A stretch of DNA of 64,000 nt from Mortierella sp. BCC40632. Its lineage: Eukaryota; Mortierellomycota; Mortierellomycetes; Mortierellales; Mortierellaceae. A program made the position numbers and the translations under genes. The notes under the pieces are model-generated. The model had not been told where the DNA came from. It made no database searches and was given only the letters and a program-made list of their open reading frames with translations. The stretch is taken from the NCBI GenBank assembly GCA_011634665.1, contig WAEK01000017.1:558001-622000 (forward strand), in the 5' to 3' direction. Shown in pieces: positions 19,705 to 30,901 of the stretch (positions within the stretch are counted from its first letter, which is position 1; every line of letters begins with the position of its first letter).

Positions 19705-22519
19705 TTGCTGCAGGAAAAAAAAAAAAAGGTAGGGCGACCAGGATGGGGAGAAGAGGAGCTACAGGGAGAAGGACAGGGGATGGGGGAGACAGGCAAAAGG
19801 GACAAGAGTTCTCAATACCCAGGGGTTGTCGTCGTCGCAGGGGCAGTTGTTGAGATCAAGACTGTAGGTCGAGTGTGGCCAGGATGTGTCTTTGCTTGGT
19901 GAAGACGCGGTGCGTTTGGTTGCGACAGCTAGTCGTGCTTCTTACACACAGGTGCCCTAGCGGCTGCTGTTGCTCCAGTGGACGAGGGCCCGCCAGGCAA
20001 GGACGAAAAGGCAAAAAGTCGAGGATACGTCTGTGGCTAGAAGGGCCCATAAATAGATCGAATGTCCTGGGGGTAGAGGCGAGGGAGCAGTGGGCTGGGT
20101 CCGATGGAGGAGAAGGAGAGGGGAGGGGGGTTGATTTCTTTGGTGATCCTGCTGGAGTGGAGTGGACGTTGGAGAGCTGAATAGGAGAGAGGAGAAAAGA
20201 GATGAGGCTCTGGAATAAAAAAAAATGGACAACGAGCCGACGAGGACCAAGGGCAGGTTTGGCGAGTGATGAGAGTAGCGTGGGTTGCTTTATGTTATTA
20301 TACTTGGCGCGTGTGGTGCTGTCTGGCGCAAAGGGCTGCAGAAGTGAAAAAAAAAAAAAAAAAAAAGGCAAGGAGAAGTAGGGGCAAGAAAGTCGGGAGG
20401 CAAAGGGTCGGCCAGAGACAACAATCAAGCGTAGACACCAGATCCAAACACTTAACGGCCCAATGCCTGTGCTGCGGGAGGAGAACGACAGAACAGAAAC
20501 TCAAACAAGAGTGCGAGTGAGTGAATAAGGATGGTTGGGAACAGAAAAGGTCGCGGAGAGGCGTGAATGCAGCCTGGGGGACCCACGGCGACTGAAGGAG
20601 AGGAGCGAGCGAGGAGAGGGACGCAAGGATGCAGGCAAGGGTGGACGGGAGAAGGGGAAGAAGGCTGCAGGCGAGATGCGTGCGAGAGAGGACAGAGAAA
20701 AAGAACGAAAGAAAAGAAAAAAGAAAGAGCGAGAGAGAGAAAGAGGGAGAAAGAGAAGAGAGGGAAAGAGGGAGAAAGAGAAGAGAGAGAAAGAGGGAGA
20801 GTACGAGAGACGGTGAGTGGGAGAGAATCCATGTCGACCACTCGGTGTGCCTGGAGGTCCTGCATGGCTCCGTGCGACGAACATCGCATCCCAACCCGTC
20901 CGCTCAACTTGGTGTGTATACAGCCTTGTTCCGTTGCCGTCCCAGCGAGGCACTTCCTGGGAGCAATGGTGCCAGAGCCAGAGGCTGTATTCTATACAGC
21001 AGACATACCTTGATGCTTTCTTGAAGATCGAAATGGGCGCGGGAAGGCGCCGACGGGCGGGGGAAGATGGTGGATTGACTGAATGGTGCAGTTGAACAAA
21101 AAGGCGGGTGGGAGAGAGAAAAGAGAGGAGAGTGCGGGGATGAGGAAAGGAAAGAGAGAAGGGGAGCAAGGAGTCAGAGGTGTGATATACATCGCTCTTC
21201 ATCGGACGGACGTCAACGACGCTAAGCGCCCTGCGCTCTGTACGCAGCTCTCTCTTCGCCTTAAACAAAAGAGAATGGAGCCATCCGGCTGGAGAGCACC
21301 GCGAGAGCTGACAATATCAGTTATGGCGATAAGCAAGCCATGTTGTGCATGTTCAGTCCAAGACATTGCAGTGCCCGCATGCCCTGTGTACTTCCTGGAG
21401 CCAGGTTTAGTTCTTTGTTCTCCATAGTCATGGTCGTGTCCACAGCCTAGTGTTTCGATGGTATTGCTGAACCTCTTAGTCCAGCCCGAAAGGAGGGGAG
21501 GGTCAAACCCCTGCCCTTCGCTCGGATGCATTTTTCTGTACAAGCGGACCCCCTTCCACCGTGGGGAAGAGTGCGGCGTGGCTATGGTATGCCCACAAGG
21601 TGTCGCTCTGGGGCACAGGAACATGTCTACCCTCCACCTGTTTGCCGCATGCCAAACCTATGGCTCTGACACGCACCTTTTTCCATGGAGCAGCTCTCTC
21701 TTTCCACCATTTTTCTCCTTGTTCATCTCTGTCTATCTATATTGCTCTTTCTCTAGCAGTTGTCGCCATCCATCTGCTTCTTCAGGGTTCATAATTGCAC
21801 GCCTTCATACTATGCGAGCATCCTTTAATTACGATGCCGATTGGCTTTCCATTCACTCCTCGCTCGCCCCCGTCCCCCGCACCAGACTGCAAACACATAT
21901 GGCCAATAGGCATAGCAAGCAAGGTCGGAAAAAAAAAAGGGCTGTGAGAAAGGAGAGGATTGACACAGTCGCCTCCTTTGCTCCGTACCTCTCCCCCTTC
22001 CTCTCATCCGCCCCCCTTCTTCCCCTAGCACGCTGTTGCACAAGATAAACCCGTTCCTCCTCTTCTTTCTTGCCTGTCCTTCGCGCTTTTGTTTGTTGGA
22101 CACATGATGGTGTGGCATCATTGCTATCCATCTCTTTGGTCTTCACACACGCACGCTTGACCACCTCAGATCCCTCTTTGCCTTTCCACCATTCACTCAA
22201 GTGTCGTCCTCATACCGCTTTCTTTCTTTTATTATTACCCTGATTGTGTCTGCAGGAAAGAAGGTCCTTTTTCTTCTCTTTTACAAGAGTTGCTTGGCTG
22301 TGTGAGTGCAAACCATGCAAAGCGTATCTATTTCTCTCCCCTGTGATCTCACGTCTCTTTTTCCTCTGTCGGTTTCTTATTTCAGGCACAAAGAGTATAT
22401 TTGATCTTATTCTCCAGCCCCAACCAGATGTCAGACGGGGATTCACTCTGCTTCATTGCTGGCTTTCTTTTTCTCTCAATCTGAAATTGGGGGGAAAAAT
22501 GTGTGTGGCGGGATAAACG

Positions 22520-22553
<34 letters not shown>

Positions 22554-22885
22554 AGCACAGAAAAAAAAGGAAGAAAAAAGGCCATGCTCTAAAAGCCTGG
22601 TCACATTTTGCCTTTTCCCTCGTCATTGGGACGGACCACGCTCTTCGATGATGCCATAGTTCTATTAGAACATGTACCATCTCACCTTCCGAGTCGGGGG
22701 TTGCCGTGCTAGCTAGTACGTAGAGTGGCTTGATGCAGTGTTTTGATTGAAGCCAAGTGTTGGTTCTATATCTCAATTCTCTACTGCTGACGAGGGTCCC
22801 TCAGCTCATGAGATATTATCATTTGTAATAAATGGATTGTGCAGTTTTGTTCGGGATCTGGTCCGTTCTTGGTCGAATAGAACTC

Positions 22886-22921
<36 letters not shown>

Positions 22922-24552
22922 GTTAGTGTTGTGAATAAGGATAATTGTTACATACTCCCGTCGCATTTTCTTTAAAAGAGGATCACAAACCGAGGATACT
23001 CTCTTTTTTTCCCTTTTTTCTTTCTTTTCGGAAAAGTTTACTGTTGGAAGACAGTGAAATCAAAGCGACTGGAGTATAGCATTGGAGTTAAGGACTAGGG
23101 CTAGGACGGGAGCTTGCTTGTCTGATCCATGACGTCCTTTTACTATCCTCGCTCCTTCTCCTCCCTTTTCTAACCACCCAAGACCCGTACATCCCACCCA
23201 TTCCTCCCCTACAACTAGATAGCACTAGTTTGTTGTCTTGCGCACGCACAACCCGTCATCACCCCTGTTCCAGCGTTGGAATCAAGACCCGGGCTGTTCC
23301 ATGTTGATCGTGTGTCTGTCTTTGTTAGGGCGAGGCCTTCCCACAGTGCAGCTTGTCCTTTAGCGCGCCCTCTCTTTTCTATGTGACTTCCAAGAGGCTC
23401 GTCACCTGATACCTAGATAGGCCATGCGACAATGACACTAAAGCTAATGGCACCGGAGCCTGGCTCCAAGCTATCAATGACAGTCTTTTTGAAGTAGAAT
23501 TTGTCAATGAGTGCATGGTATCTTAGCACAAGAAAGCCAGAAGTATTTACACAAACCCCCTCGCCTATATCCCCTGTCTTGTACCGCACGTCCACATTGA
23601 CTCCTCGAACGTTCATGTAGCTTTCTAATCCTCAGTTCTTTGTCCGCTTAAGAACTCAGTATCGTTCTAGATGTTCAGCCTGCCATTTCTGCAGACTTAA
23701 TTCGGCTTCACTTCCTTTCTTCCTCTCTTCCTTTCCGCGCCTTCTTCATAGCATTTTATTCCTACAAAATTCTTTTTATTTCAATATGCCCCCTTTACCC
23801 ATGCCTTGGCCTAATGGCACATCGCTAGGAGCAATGCGCATGAATAGTGATGGCGGGTGAGGGCTGATCACAGGACAGTGTCATTTCACGAGTATGGGAA
23901 AAAAAAAAAGAAAGGCATAACAAACAGCTAATGTATTCTCTCCACAAGATATCTTGATCCAAGCAATTACCTTTAACCAAGTTTTGGTCCGCATGTCAGG
24001 AGGAAATCAAGGGGAGAGAAATGGCAAAGAAGGGGAATCTGTGCCGAGATCGAGAAAGAGAGAAAATACCCAGGGGATGGAGGAGGATAAGGAGTAGCTA
24101 GGGGTGAGTGGAGATGAAAATACCAGAGTCTCATCGAGGAGATAATTCAAGTTATCAAAGGGGTAAGAGACCTTTTTTTTTTTTTGACAATTAGACTGAA
24201 AACCAGAGCAGCAACACACTCTTTCATGGAAGGCTCCTTTGGCTCTACAAAAAAAATGATAGAGAGAGAGAGAGAGAGAGAGAGATCACATCAAGAAGAA
24301 ACATCTGTCTTCTCTTTCTTGAGCCATGGCCACAAGTCGGATGAAGAAGCGGGTCTTTAGGATACTTAAAATGCAATAATATGTCTATTCGGTATTACTC
24401 TGGTGTAGTCTATTATCTATTGTTTTCCTTTAAAAAAGGGTAGAAAAAAGAGTGGAGAGGAAAGATGAATGAATGGTGGAGGGTATACCATATTATGTGG
24501 GGGTCTAAAAGACAGGAGCCTTTGGGTAAAAGAGAAAAGAAAAGAAAAGAAA

Positions 24553-24593
<41 letters not shown>

Positions 24594-24619
24594 AGAGAGG
24601 GAGAGAAACAATCACGTCT
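19531..24619. other. 5.1-kb gene-poor region
   Basis: Contains A-runs at 19669-19700, a purine block at 20690-20815, A32 at 22520-22551, (CT)n at 22889-22920 and (GA)n at 24563-24589 close to the F-box gene 3' end. Several open frames of 150-255 codons at 20.3-21.3 kb are repeat translations. A 67-codon minus-strand frame at 23413-23616 is the least repetitive but is not recognised. No RNA gene identified. Confidence 0.5.
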
Positions 24620-26599
24620 CTACCACAACCGAAGCTGCTTGTTGGCGTTCTTCAGACTCTTCCAGGGCTCGGAATGTCGGATCAACTGTCTGCACCAAAG
24701 TCGTCTCAAGTTGGGGGTTTCTCTGGCAAACCATTCAGCATCCTTCATATCCACCTCCCGAACAAGCTCGCTAATATACAGTTGCTCCAGTCGATGTCCA
24801 TACCCTTCCAAGACTGAGATCTCGAGCTTCCGTCCTCCAATGTGTAGACCACGAAGTTGCTCCAGCTCCCGAAGGCGTGCATTGAGGAAAAGCGTTTGGG
24901 CCGGGTTCAAGAAATCAAGATGGTTGATCCGAAGCCATTCCAAGGTTGAGCTACATGCCCAGGGAGTCGCTGTCAGGTCGGGCATATCAGCCGCATTGTT
25001 GTCCCCAGAATTCGGCTCTAAGGTAATGGGGGTATTGCCATCGTCTATGTCCTCCGTCTCTCCGCTGCTCAAGTCGGAAGTAGAGATGTCCTGTCCAGGC
25101 GTCAATTCCGAATCTTCGTCATCATTGGTCTCGAGAGTGTGTGGGAAGAGACTCTCGGGCATGATCTCGGGCTGCTGGAACTCCAGGCCCTTCAGGGTTG
25201 CACAACTCATTAATATGTGGTTGATTCCTTGCCCCGTAATCTCCGTGCAATTCGTCACCGACAGGAATTGGAGCGTGGAATTCTTGTATGGCTGAGGGGC
25301 TGAAAGAGAGGAGGCGTCATTGTTTTCTTGCATGGGACGGTGACTGAAGAGATCCCGGATTCCCTGGTCTGTGATCTGTCGGCACCTGTCCATATTCAAG
25401 TCGGCGACGTGCTGGCAACGGTGGCCCAGCGCCAACAATGCCGCATCGTCCACATTCGTGGACGAGATATCGACTGTGGTCAGCTTTGGTGAGGCTGAAA
25501 ATATCTCCTTGAATCCATGTCCATCGATAAAATTGCAGCCTGAAAGCACAAGGGCCGAGAGTGAGTCCATTGTCGAGCCGGTAATGTCAAGCTGGAATCC
25601 AGAGATAAAGAGGGCCGTAGTTTGACCAAGACTGAGCTTGATTAAATTTGGGCACCTTCGGAAGAGGACAGAGAGGACAGCTCCAGAGACATGGCTCCCG
25701 TACAGGTTGATCGAAGTGAGAGAGTGCAATGTCGTTGGAGCAGCACTGCTGGCCATGTTGTAGACACCAGCGTCAGCACCAGTCAGGAGAGATGAAGATG
25801 ACGCCCTTGTGGCCAGATTCCCAGCCAAGCCCTCGAGACTTATCGATCTCAGCCTCGGGCAGGCACTCAAAAGCTCCGGGAGTGAGTCCGTGGAGGTAAA
25901 CTCCGCTTGGACAGACCCACCTCGTGCGGGAAGTGCAGTCACCAACTCCGATTGAGATTGGGCTGAATGAGGCTGGAGGACCGTCTCGTTAGCTTGTTCC
26001 TGCTGTTGTTCGGCGCTCTCCTGCTCGCTGTCGGCATGCTCGTCCATGATAAGGCTAAAGTGCCTGAGATAACTCATAGGGCCAATTGTCTTTAAGAGAT
26101 CACCACGAATCCGATTCATCCTGTGCAGCTGAATGGTCAACAGTCTGTCCGAGGATGACTGTACAAGCCGAGCAAAGATATCAGCGCCCAACTCTCTCTT
26201 CCAATCTGAGAGCTCAAGGCGCTCCAGGTTCATTCTGGTTGGGTCAAAGGCCTCAATTGAGAATGAAGTTTCCTCTGTACAGTTGGACCAAGCCAACTTT
26301 CGAATGTGATGGTTCAGTCGAGAGAAGCTGTTGATACAAATCCGATCTGCTGTCTGCGAGTCAACATGAATTCGCTTCCAGAGATGCCGAATCCAGGTTG
26401 CATACCATTGCTGCGAAACCCGAACCAGGACTGTGAGTGTGTGGTGGTCAAGGTGTGGAGCAATGAGGTCGCAGATCTCTGGAAGATCGAGAGGCGAGGT
26501 CCTTGTCCTGGAGACCGAGTTTTGTCGCTGGTCTCGCTTCAAGACAGCGGCTTCGGGGGTCACCTCAACTGGCTCCCTTTGGAATAAAAGTCCTGGCAT
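24620..26599 (-). CDS. F-box and leucine-rich-repeat protein
   Basis: Single exon, 659 residues. The F-box lies at about 35-80 (SPLDLPEICDLIAPHL, then VSQQWYATWIRHLWKRI). LRR units of the F-box/AMN1-like type follow (LERLELSDW, LRSISLEGLAG, LTTVDISSTNV, VADLNMDRCRQITDQGI, LQFLSVTNCTEITGQGI). A Glu/Gln-rich insert (about 200-230) and an acidic insert (DNNAADMPD region) interrupt the repeats. By family knowledge it would be the substrate adaptor of an SCF (Skp1-cullin-F-box) ubiquitin ligase, the F-box binding Skp1 and the LRR horseshoe recognising substrate. Such genes are highly expanded in Mortierella-type fungi. Substrate unknown. The stop is 30 nt from a GA-rich tract. Confidence 0.9.
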   Translation of the reverse strand: MPGLLFQREPVEVTPEAAVLKRDQRQNSVSRTRTSPLDLPEICDLIAPHLDHHTLTVLVRVSQQWYATWIRHLWKRIHVDSQTADRICINSFSRLNHHIRKLAWSNCTEETSFSIEAFDPTRMNLERLELSDWKRELGADIFARLVQSSSDRLLTIQLHRMNRIRGDLLKTIGPMSYLRHFSLIMDEHADSEQESAEQQQEQANETVLQPHSAQSQSELVTALPARGGSVQAEFTSTDSLPELLSACPRLRSISLEGLAGNLATRASSSSLLTGADAGVYNMASSAAPTTLHSLTSINLYGSHVSGAVLSVLFRRCPNLIKLSLGQTTALFISGFQLDITGSTMDSLSALVLSGCNFIDGHGFKEIFSASPKLTTVDISSTNVDDAALLALGHRCQHVADLNMDRCRQITDQGIRDLFSHRPMQENNDASSLSAPQPYKNSTLQFLSVTNCTEITGQGINHILMSCATLKGLEFQQPEIMPESLFPHTLETNDDEDSELTPGQDISTSDLSSGETEDIDDGNTPITLEPNSGDNNAADMPDLTATPWACSSTLEWLRINHLDFLNPAQTLFLNARLRELEQLRGLHIGGRKLEISVLEGYGHRLEQLYISELVREVDMKDAEWFARETPNLRRLWCRQLIRHSEPWKSLKNANKQLRLW

Positions 26600-28140
26600 C
26601 TTTCCCCTGAGTTTCCTTGTACTGATGATGGTTCTAAAGTGGGGAGACGGTTAGACAGTCAGTGGATGGTCCTCTTTCTTCCCTCGAGAGAGATTGAATG
26701 CTGTTCCTGATTGTATTGAGACCTACTGCGAGGTTGTGTAGCCTGAATACTGTCGGGCGAAGTCGAGCTGCGAGTTCCTTGCGGCTGATACCGAGACGGC
26801 TGCTGGATTGGCAAGAGAGCGATTCCAGACGTTGTGTTCGGACTGGGCGAAAGGATCAAGGCGGCCTTGGGACAGAGGCTGAGATGTGAAGGAGACAAGG
26901 GAGTGGGAGGAAAGAGCGAGCGAGCGAGCGAGCGAGTGGCGAAAGGAAAAGAGAGAGAAAGGACGGGACAGAGCGAGGGCCGAGATAGATATAAATATCG
27001 AGAAAAAAAAATTGCCTTCAAAACAAAAAAAAACTTTTTCAAGGCACGCTGCGACGGGATTGGAGCACATCCATCCCGTCCGATATCGTTGGACAGGGCT
27101 CGTTAGAGGCAGGAGGTTCCTTTCTGGCCGGAGCAGCAGCAGCCACTTTATTAAACAGATACGCATAGCACTCAGAGGGCAGACAGCGGAGCCGAGATAA
27201 GAACTGTAACAGAGCACTCAATGCAGGGGCAGACGAGTCGGCAGGAAGGGGATCAAGGTAAAGGCACTTGGAGCACATGTAAGAGTAGAGGGATATGCTA
27301 ATCCCAAAAAATATGGATCGAGTTGCAAAAGTTACTAGTGATCTTGAGGTAGGGGGAGTTGAGGGGGAAATGATCAGGATGTCCATGGTGCCGATCTGTG
27401 ATCTGTGCGCTCGCCCACACTCTCCGCCCTTTGAGAAGCAGCTCAGCTCTCTGCTCTTTCCGCTCACTCTCCCCACACATCATCGTCGCCCCGCTGTGAC
27501 TGGGTGAGCGGTCTTTACAATGTTGCCCTCTTCATTTTTCTATCACTTGGAGATCTAGAAGGTGTCTGCTAATTCCGGGGCATATGGAATGAGACTCGGG
27601 AGAGGAAAGAGAGAGTACGATGTTGGATTATGAAATGGCGACATGGGCATCTTTTCATATACTGTGGTTAGTGATCGTCATACATCGGTCTAAGCCAAGT
27701 TGTGCAACCACGCAAGAGATTAGTAGGATGAGACCATAGTAATTCACCCATGCATAAGAAGACTACTGTAAACATACGCTTTCTAACAAGTATGGCCGCT
27801 ATCAATGCCAACTAGTGATAATGGCTGTTTCCCCACGTATGGTATAATGCATGGGTTTGTTGCTCGTCCTGGTAGTGCCCCGGGATGCTATTTTCGTGTA
27901 ATATCCCGAATTTGAATATTGTTGTGCTTGGAAGGAGTGTGGGCGTCGTTACAATTAGAATGAAGTATAGAGTATCGGAGGGTCACAAAACCACAATAAT
28001 GTCGATATGACTTCCTTGGAGTTCAATTGTTCATACTGAGTGCAAAAGCATGAGGAGTCTGATTTAGGGAAGCATTCAGATACAATAACTAGGCAGTTTT
28101 CCGATATGTCGACTGACCACCACCCCTTCTCAAACTGTTA

Positions 28141-28180
<40 letters not shown>

Positions 28181-29810
28181 ACACAGAGCTGAGGTGTATC
28201 TAGTGCTTGGACGGGAGTATCTTTGCTGCTTTTCGACCTGTCTCTCAAACGGATATTTACACCGTGAAAAAAAAAAAAAAAAAAAAAAAGGTTCGAAGGA
28301 AGCCAGCGAGAGTTGAAAGTCTGGACTCAAGCTTTGTTTGTTGGAGGATACACTAGAAGTTTGTCCTATCTCTAATGTCTATTTAGACTTGAATAGATGG
28401 TAGATATCTTTTGGGTGGAGATGGATGTATTATGGCAGTAGATTGCTACAAATGCTTTTATCATCTCCATGAAAACCACGTGGTTTGTTCTGTCATTTGT
28501 GGCAAAAGGAAAGATGACGGACATTTTACCCGCTTCTTGGGAGACTTTTGCACAACTCCCCCCTCTCTCCCGGGCCCTACCAGCGATTAGATATCAAGGA
28601 CCAAGCTCGCAAATGTTCCTAGTTTAACCCTTTGGACACAACAGCCCTTTGAGAAGCAATTGCACACTCAGGTCCCTGTGTATGGTTGACAAGTACCCAC
28701 ATGCTAATGTTTAAGACCCATCCATAGGGAGGGAGAGGGAGGTCTCTGGAAGGTAAGGAAGACTGGCCATAGCTGAGGTAGTATATTGAGGGTAAAGAGG
28801 TCAAGCTCCTACATTCATAATGATCCAATCGACCTTTCAGCGGTTTTGGAGCTAAGATATGGTGCTGGATACCTATTGTTAACGTAGCAGAACTTTACAT
28901 TGAATCCAGACTTCCTGTCTTGGCTAATACTTAGCGCAGTCACTGTGTTGTGGAGGTCATGGGCAGGCTATGAGCCCAGTGATCTAGGGAATCATCTCAG
29001 TTCCACAACGAGCTGGTAGACCATGTTATGAGAGTGAGTATAGTTGTACCTCTTTGTTGCCGAGAATAAAGGAGGAGAAAGGGAAGGAAGTAGCCATTCA
29101 GTTCGATGTTTAAACCGAGCCTTTGAAACCCAATCTTGGATAAGATGATGGGCTGCGCCCAAAGGTCCTGAGGTCCCAAAATCACATTGCTGTGAGAAAA
29201 TCCACCACTCGAAAACCAAATCATCTACTTCAGGCAATAGACACGGGTTTGTGCGCATTCTTTTTCCAGGAAGGGCTTTTGACTCGGTCTATGGTATGGC
29301 AAACGTCCTTATGAGTGCTCGTGTACTGAATTATAATTTCGAACCAAGGCACAGTCTTCCCAGGAACGGGAGCGGAGTGGGCGGTAGTGACGGCGTCTGC
29401 TTAGCTGGTAAAGGTGCTACCCTGACTCATCCTCTGTCATGGTCGAGGCGGTCTCCTTCTTGGACTTTCTTGGACCTGCTGGACCAATTTCCACTCTTTC
29501 ACTCTTTCCATGGAACCATGAGAAGACCTCCCCATAGTTCTCAATCCACCACGTTCTTGAGCTAGAATTCATGGCAACGAGAGGGAAGAGCATTAGCTTC
29601 TGGGACTTTGCCTGAGCCATCCATTGGACAGTCACAAAAGAGTTTCGAGGTGGAGATGCCAGAGTACAAAAAGGCTGAACTGATTCCCGTTCTCATTTCG
29701 ATCAGAGTCCATTCGGCCAACATTAAAGAGTGACCCCTTTGAGTACCTTTCTTCCACCTCCATCTTTATCTCTTTGATTCTTTTCTCCCCTCCTCTCCTC
29801 CCTCGTCGCA
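26600..29810. other. Intergenic region between divergent F-box and Nudix genes
   Basis: 26830-27010 is purine-rich on + (GAGC repeats), i.e. a pyrimidine-rich leader for the F-box gene. T35 at 28144-28178 and an A-run at 28266-28289. Minus-strand frames at 29417-29635 (includes KLMLFPLVAMNSSSRTWW) and 28992-29258 (includes EWWIFSQQCDFGTSGPLG) have protein-like composition and might be exons of an undetected gene, but I could not join them. 29735-29810 is C/T-rich and leads into the Nudix start. Confidence 0.45.
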
Positions 29811-30678
29811 ATGGTTACAATCAACGGTTCTGTTCAGGTCGGACTAGGCGTGCTGATCTTGCATGACAACAAGGTTCTTGTGGGAAAGCGAATCGGAAGC
29901 CATGGTGCAGGTTCGTATTTACTCTCTATCGACCCGTTGTCTCTCAGGGCAGGAAATCCTATTTGTGACAGCATGCTAAACCCAACCCTTTCCTTTTACC
30001 TTTGAACCTCTACTGCTTACATAGACACTTGGCAATTGGCAGGTGGTATGTTTCACCAAAGCGTGAGCACGAATTCCTTTAGCATGCTTCATTATTTCTC
30101 TCTTCCCATATTTCTATTTCTCACCTCCCCTTCCCTCGCTCTCTCCCATACTCTCGCTCAATTGGAACCCTTTAGGACATCTCGAATTTGGAGAATCTTT
30201 CGAGGAGTGTGCTCTCCGTAAGTATTCTTTGGAGTCCTGATATTGTCTGTGTAACGGACCTTGAGCCTGACCAAAAGGCACAACTATTGCAAAACTATAG
30301 GCGAATCACTGGAAGAGACCGGTTTGACTTTGGACCCCAAGTCAGCAAGGCTCATTACAGCCAACAACAACATCATGTCTTCAATCAACAAGCACTATGT
30401 CACTGTCTTTATGGCGGCTGATGTTATTGGCAGTCCCGAGGCAAAGGTAAAGGTCTCGTTCTTCCATTATCCTGAGCCTCATTGATGCGACACCGATGCT
30501 TACCTAATGTTTATACGCAATCCCATAGGTTATGGAGCCCAACAAATGCGAAAAGTGGGAGTGGATCACTTTTGAGCAATTGATGGATGATAATGGACCA
30601 TTCCGTCCCCTCTTTTCGCCTTTGGCCAAGATGATCAAGGAGAAGGACTTGCAACCATTCTTTTTGGGTACCGCATAA
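29811..30678 (+). CDS. Nudix hydrolase, NUDT15/NUDX1-like
   Basis: Five exons: 29811-29910, 30025-30045, 30176-30217, 30301-30446, 30529-30678; all joins are in phase and give 152 residues. Exon 2 is a 21-nt microexon encoding (D)TWQLAG. The Nudix box G41-x5-E47-x7-R55-E56-x-x-E59-E60-x-G62 is complete, though Ser57 replaces the usual hydrophobic residue. Family knowledge: Mg2+-dependent hydrolysis of nucleoside diphosphates linked to X. The closest remembered relatives (human NUDT15, Arabidopsis NUDX1) act on (oxidised) nucleoside triphosphates and share GGHLEFGESFEECA and the C-terminal MEPNKCEKWEW segment. Likely cytosolic nucleotide-pool sanitation. The start follows a C/T-rich leader. 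It converges on FANCL, whose 3' end is about 220 nt away. Confidence 0.93.
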
Positions 30679-30901
30679 TTATCCTCTCTCACCTCACACG
30701 CCCTCATCTTTCTCTTTCATCCTTTCCTGATCAACACACCATGCTTCTCGTTGGCTAGGCCATAGCATTAGATATTAAAATGACTATTACATTATTCTCT
30801 TGTTTTCTTGAACCATGGGTGCCTTGCAAGTCTCTTTGTGGATCTTGACCATATTTTCTCTTATTCTCATTTAAGGAATCGAGTACTACGGCTTTTGAAT
30901 G

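Noticed and set aside
20298..21268. Overlapping frames of 190-255 codons
   Set aside because: Translations of GA/CT-rich low-complexity DNA, open on several frames and both strands.
23413..23616. 67-codon minus-strand frame ending SFSVIVAWPI
   Set aside because: Slight resemblance to a Crinkler C-terminal strand (ISMIVAYP) but too short and without neighbouring CRN sequence.
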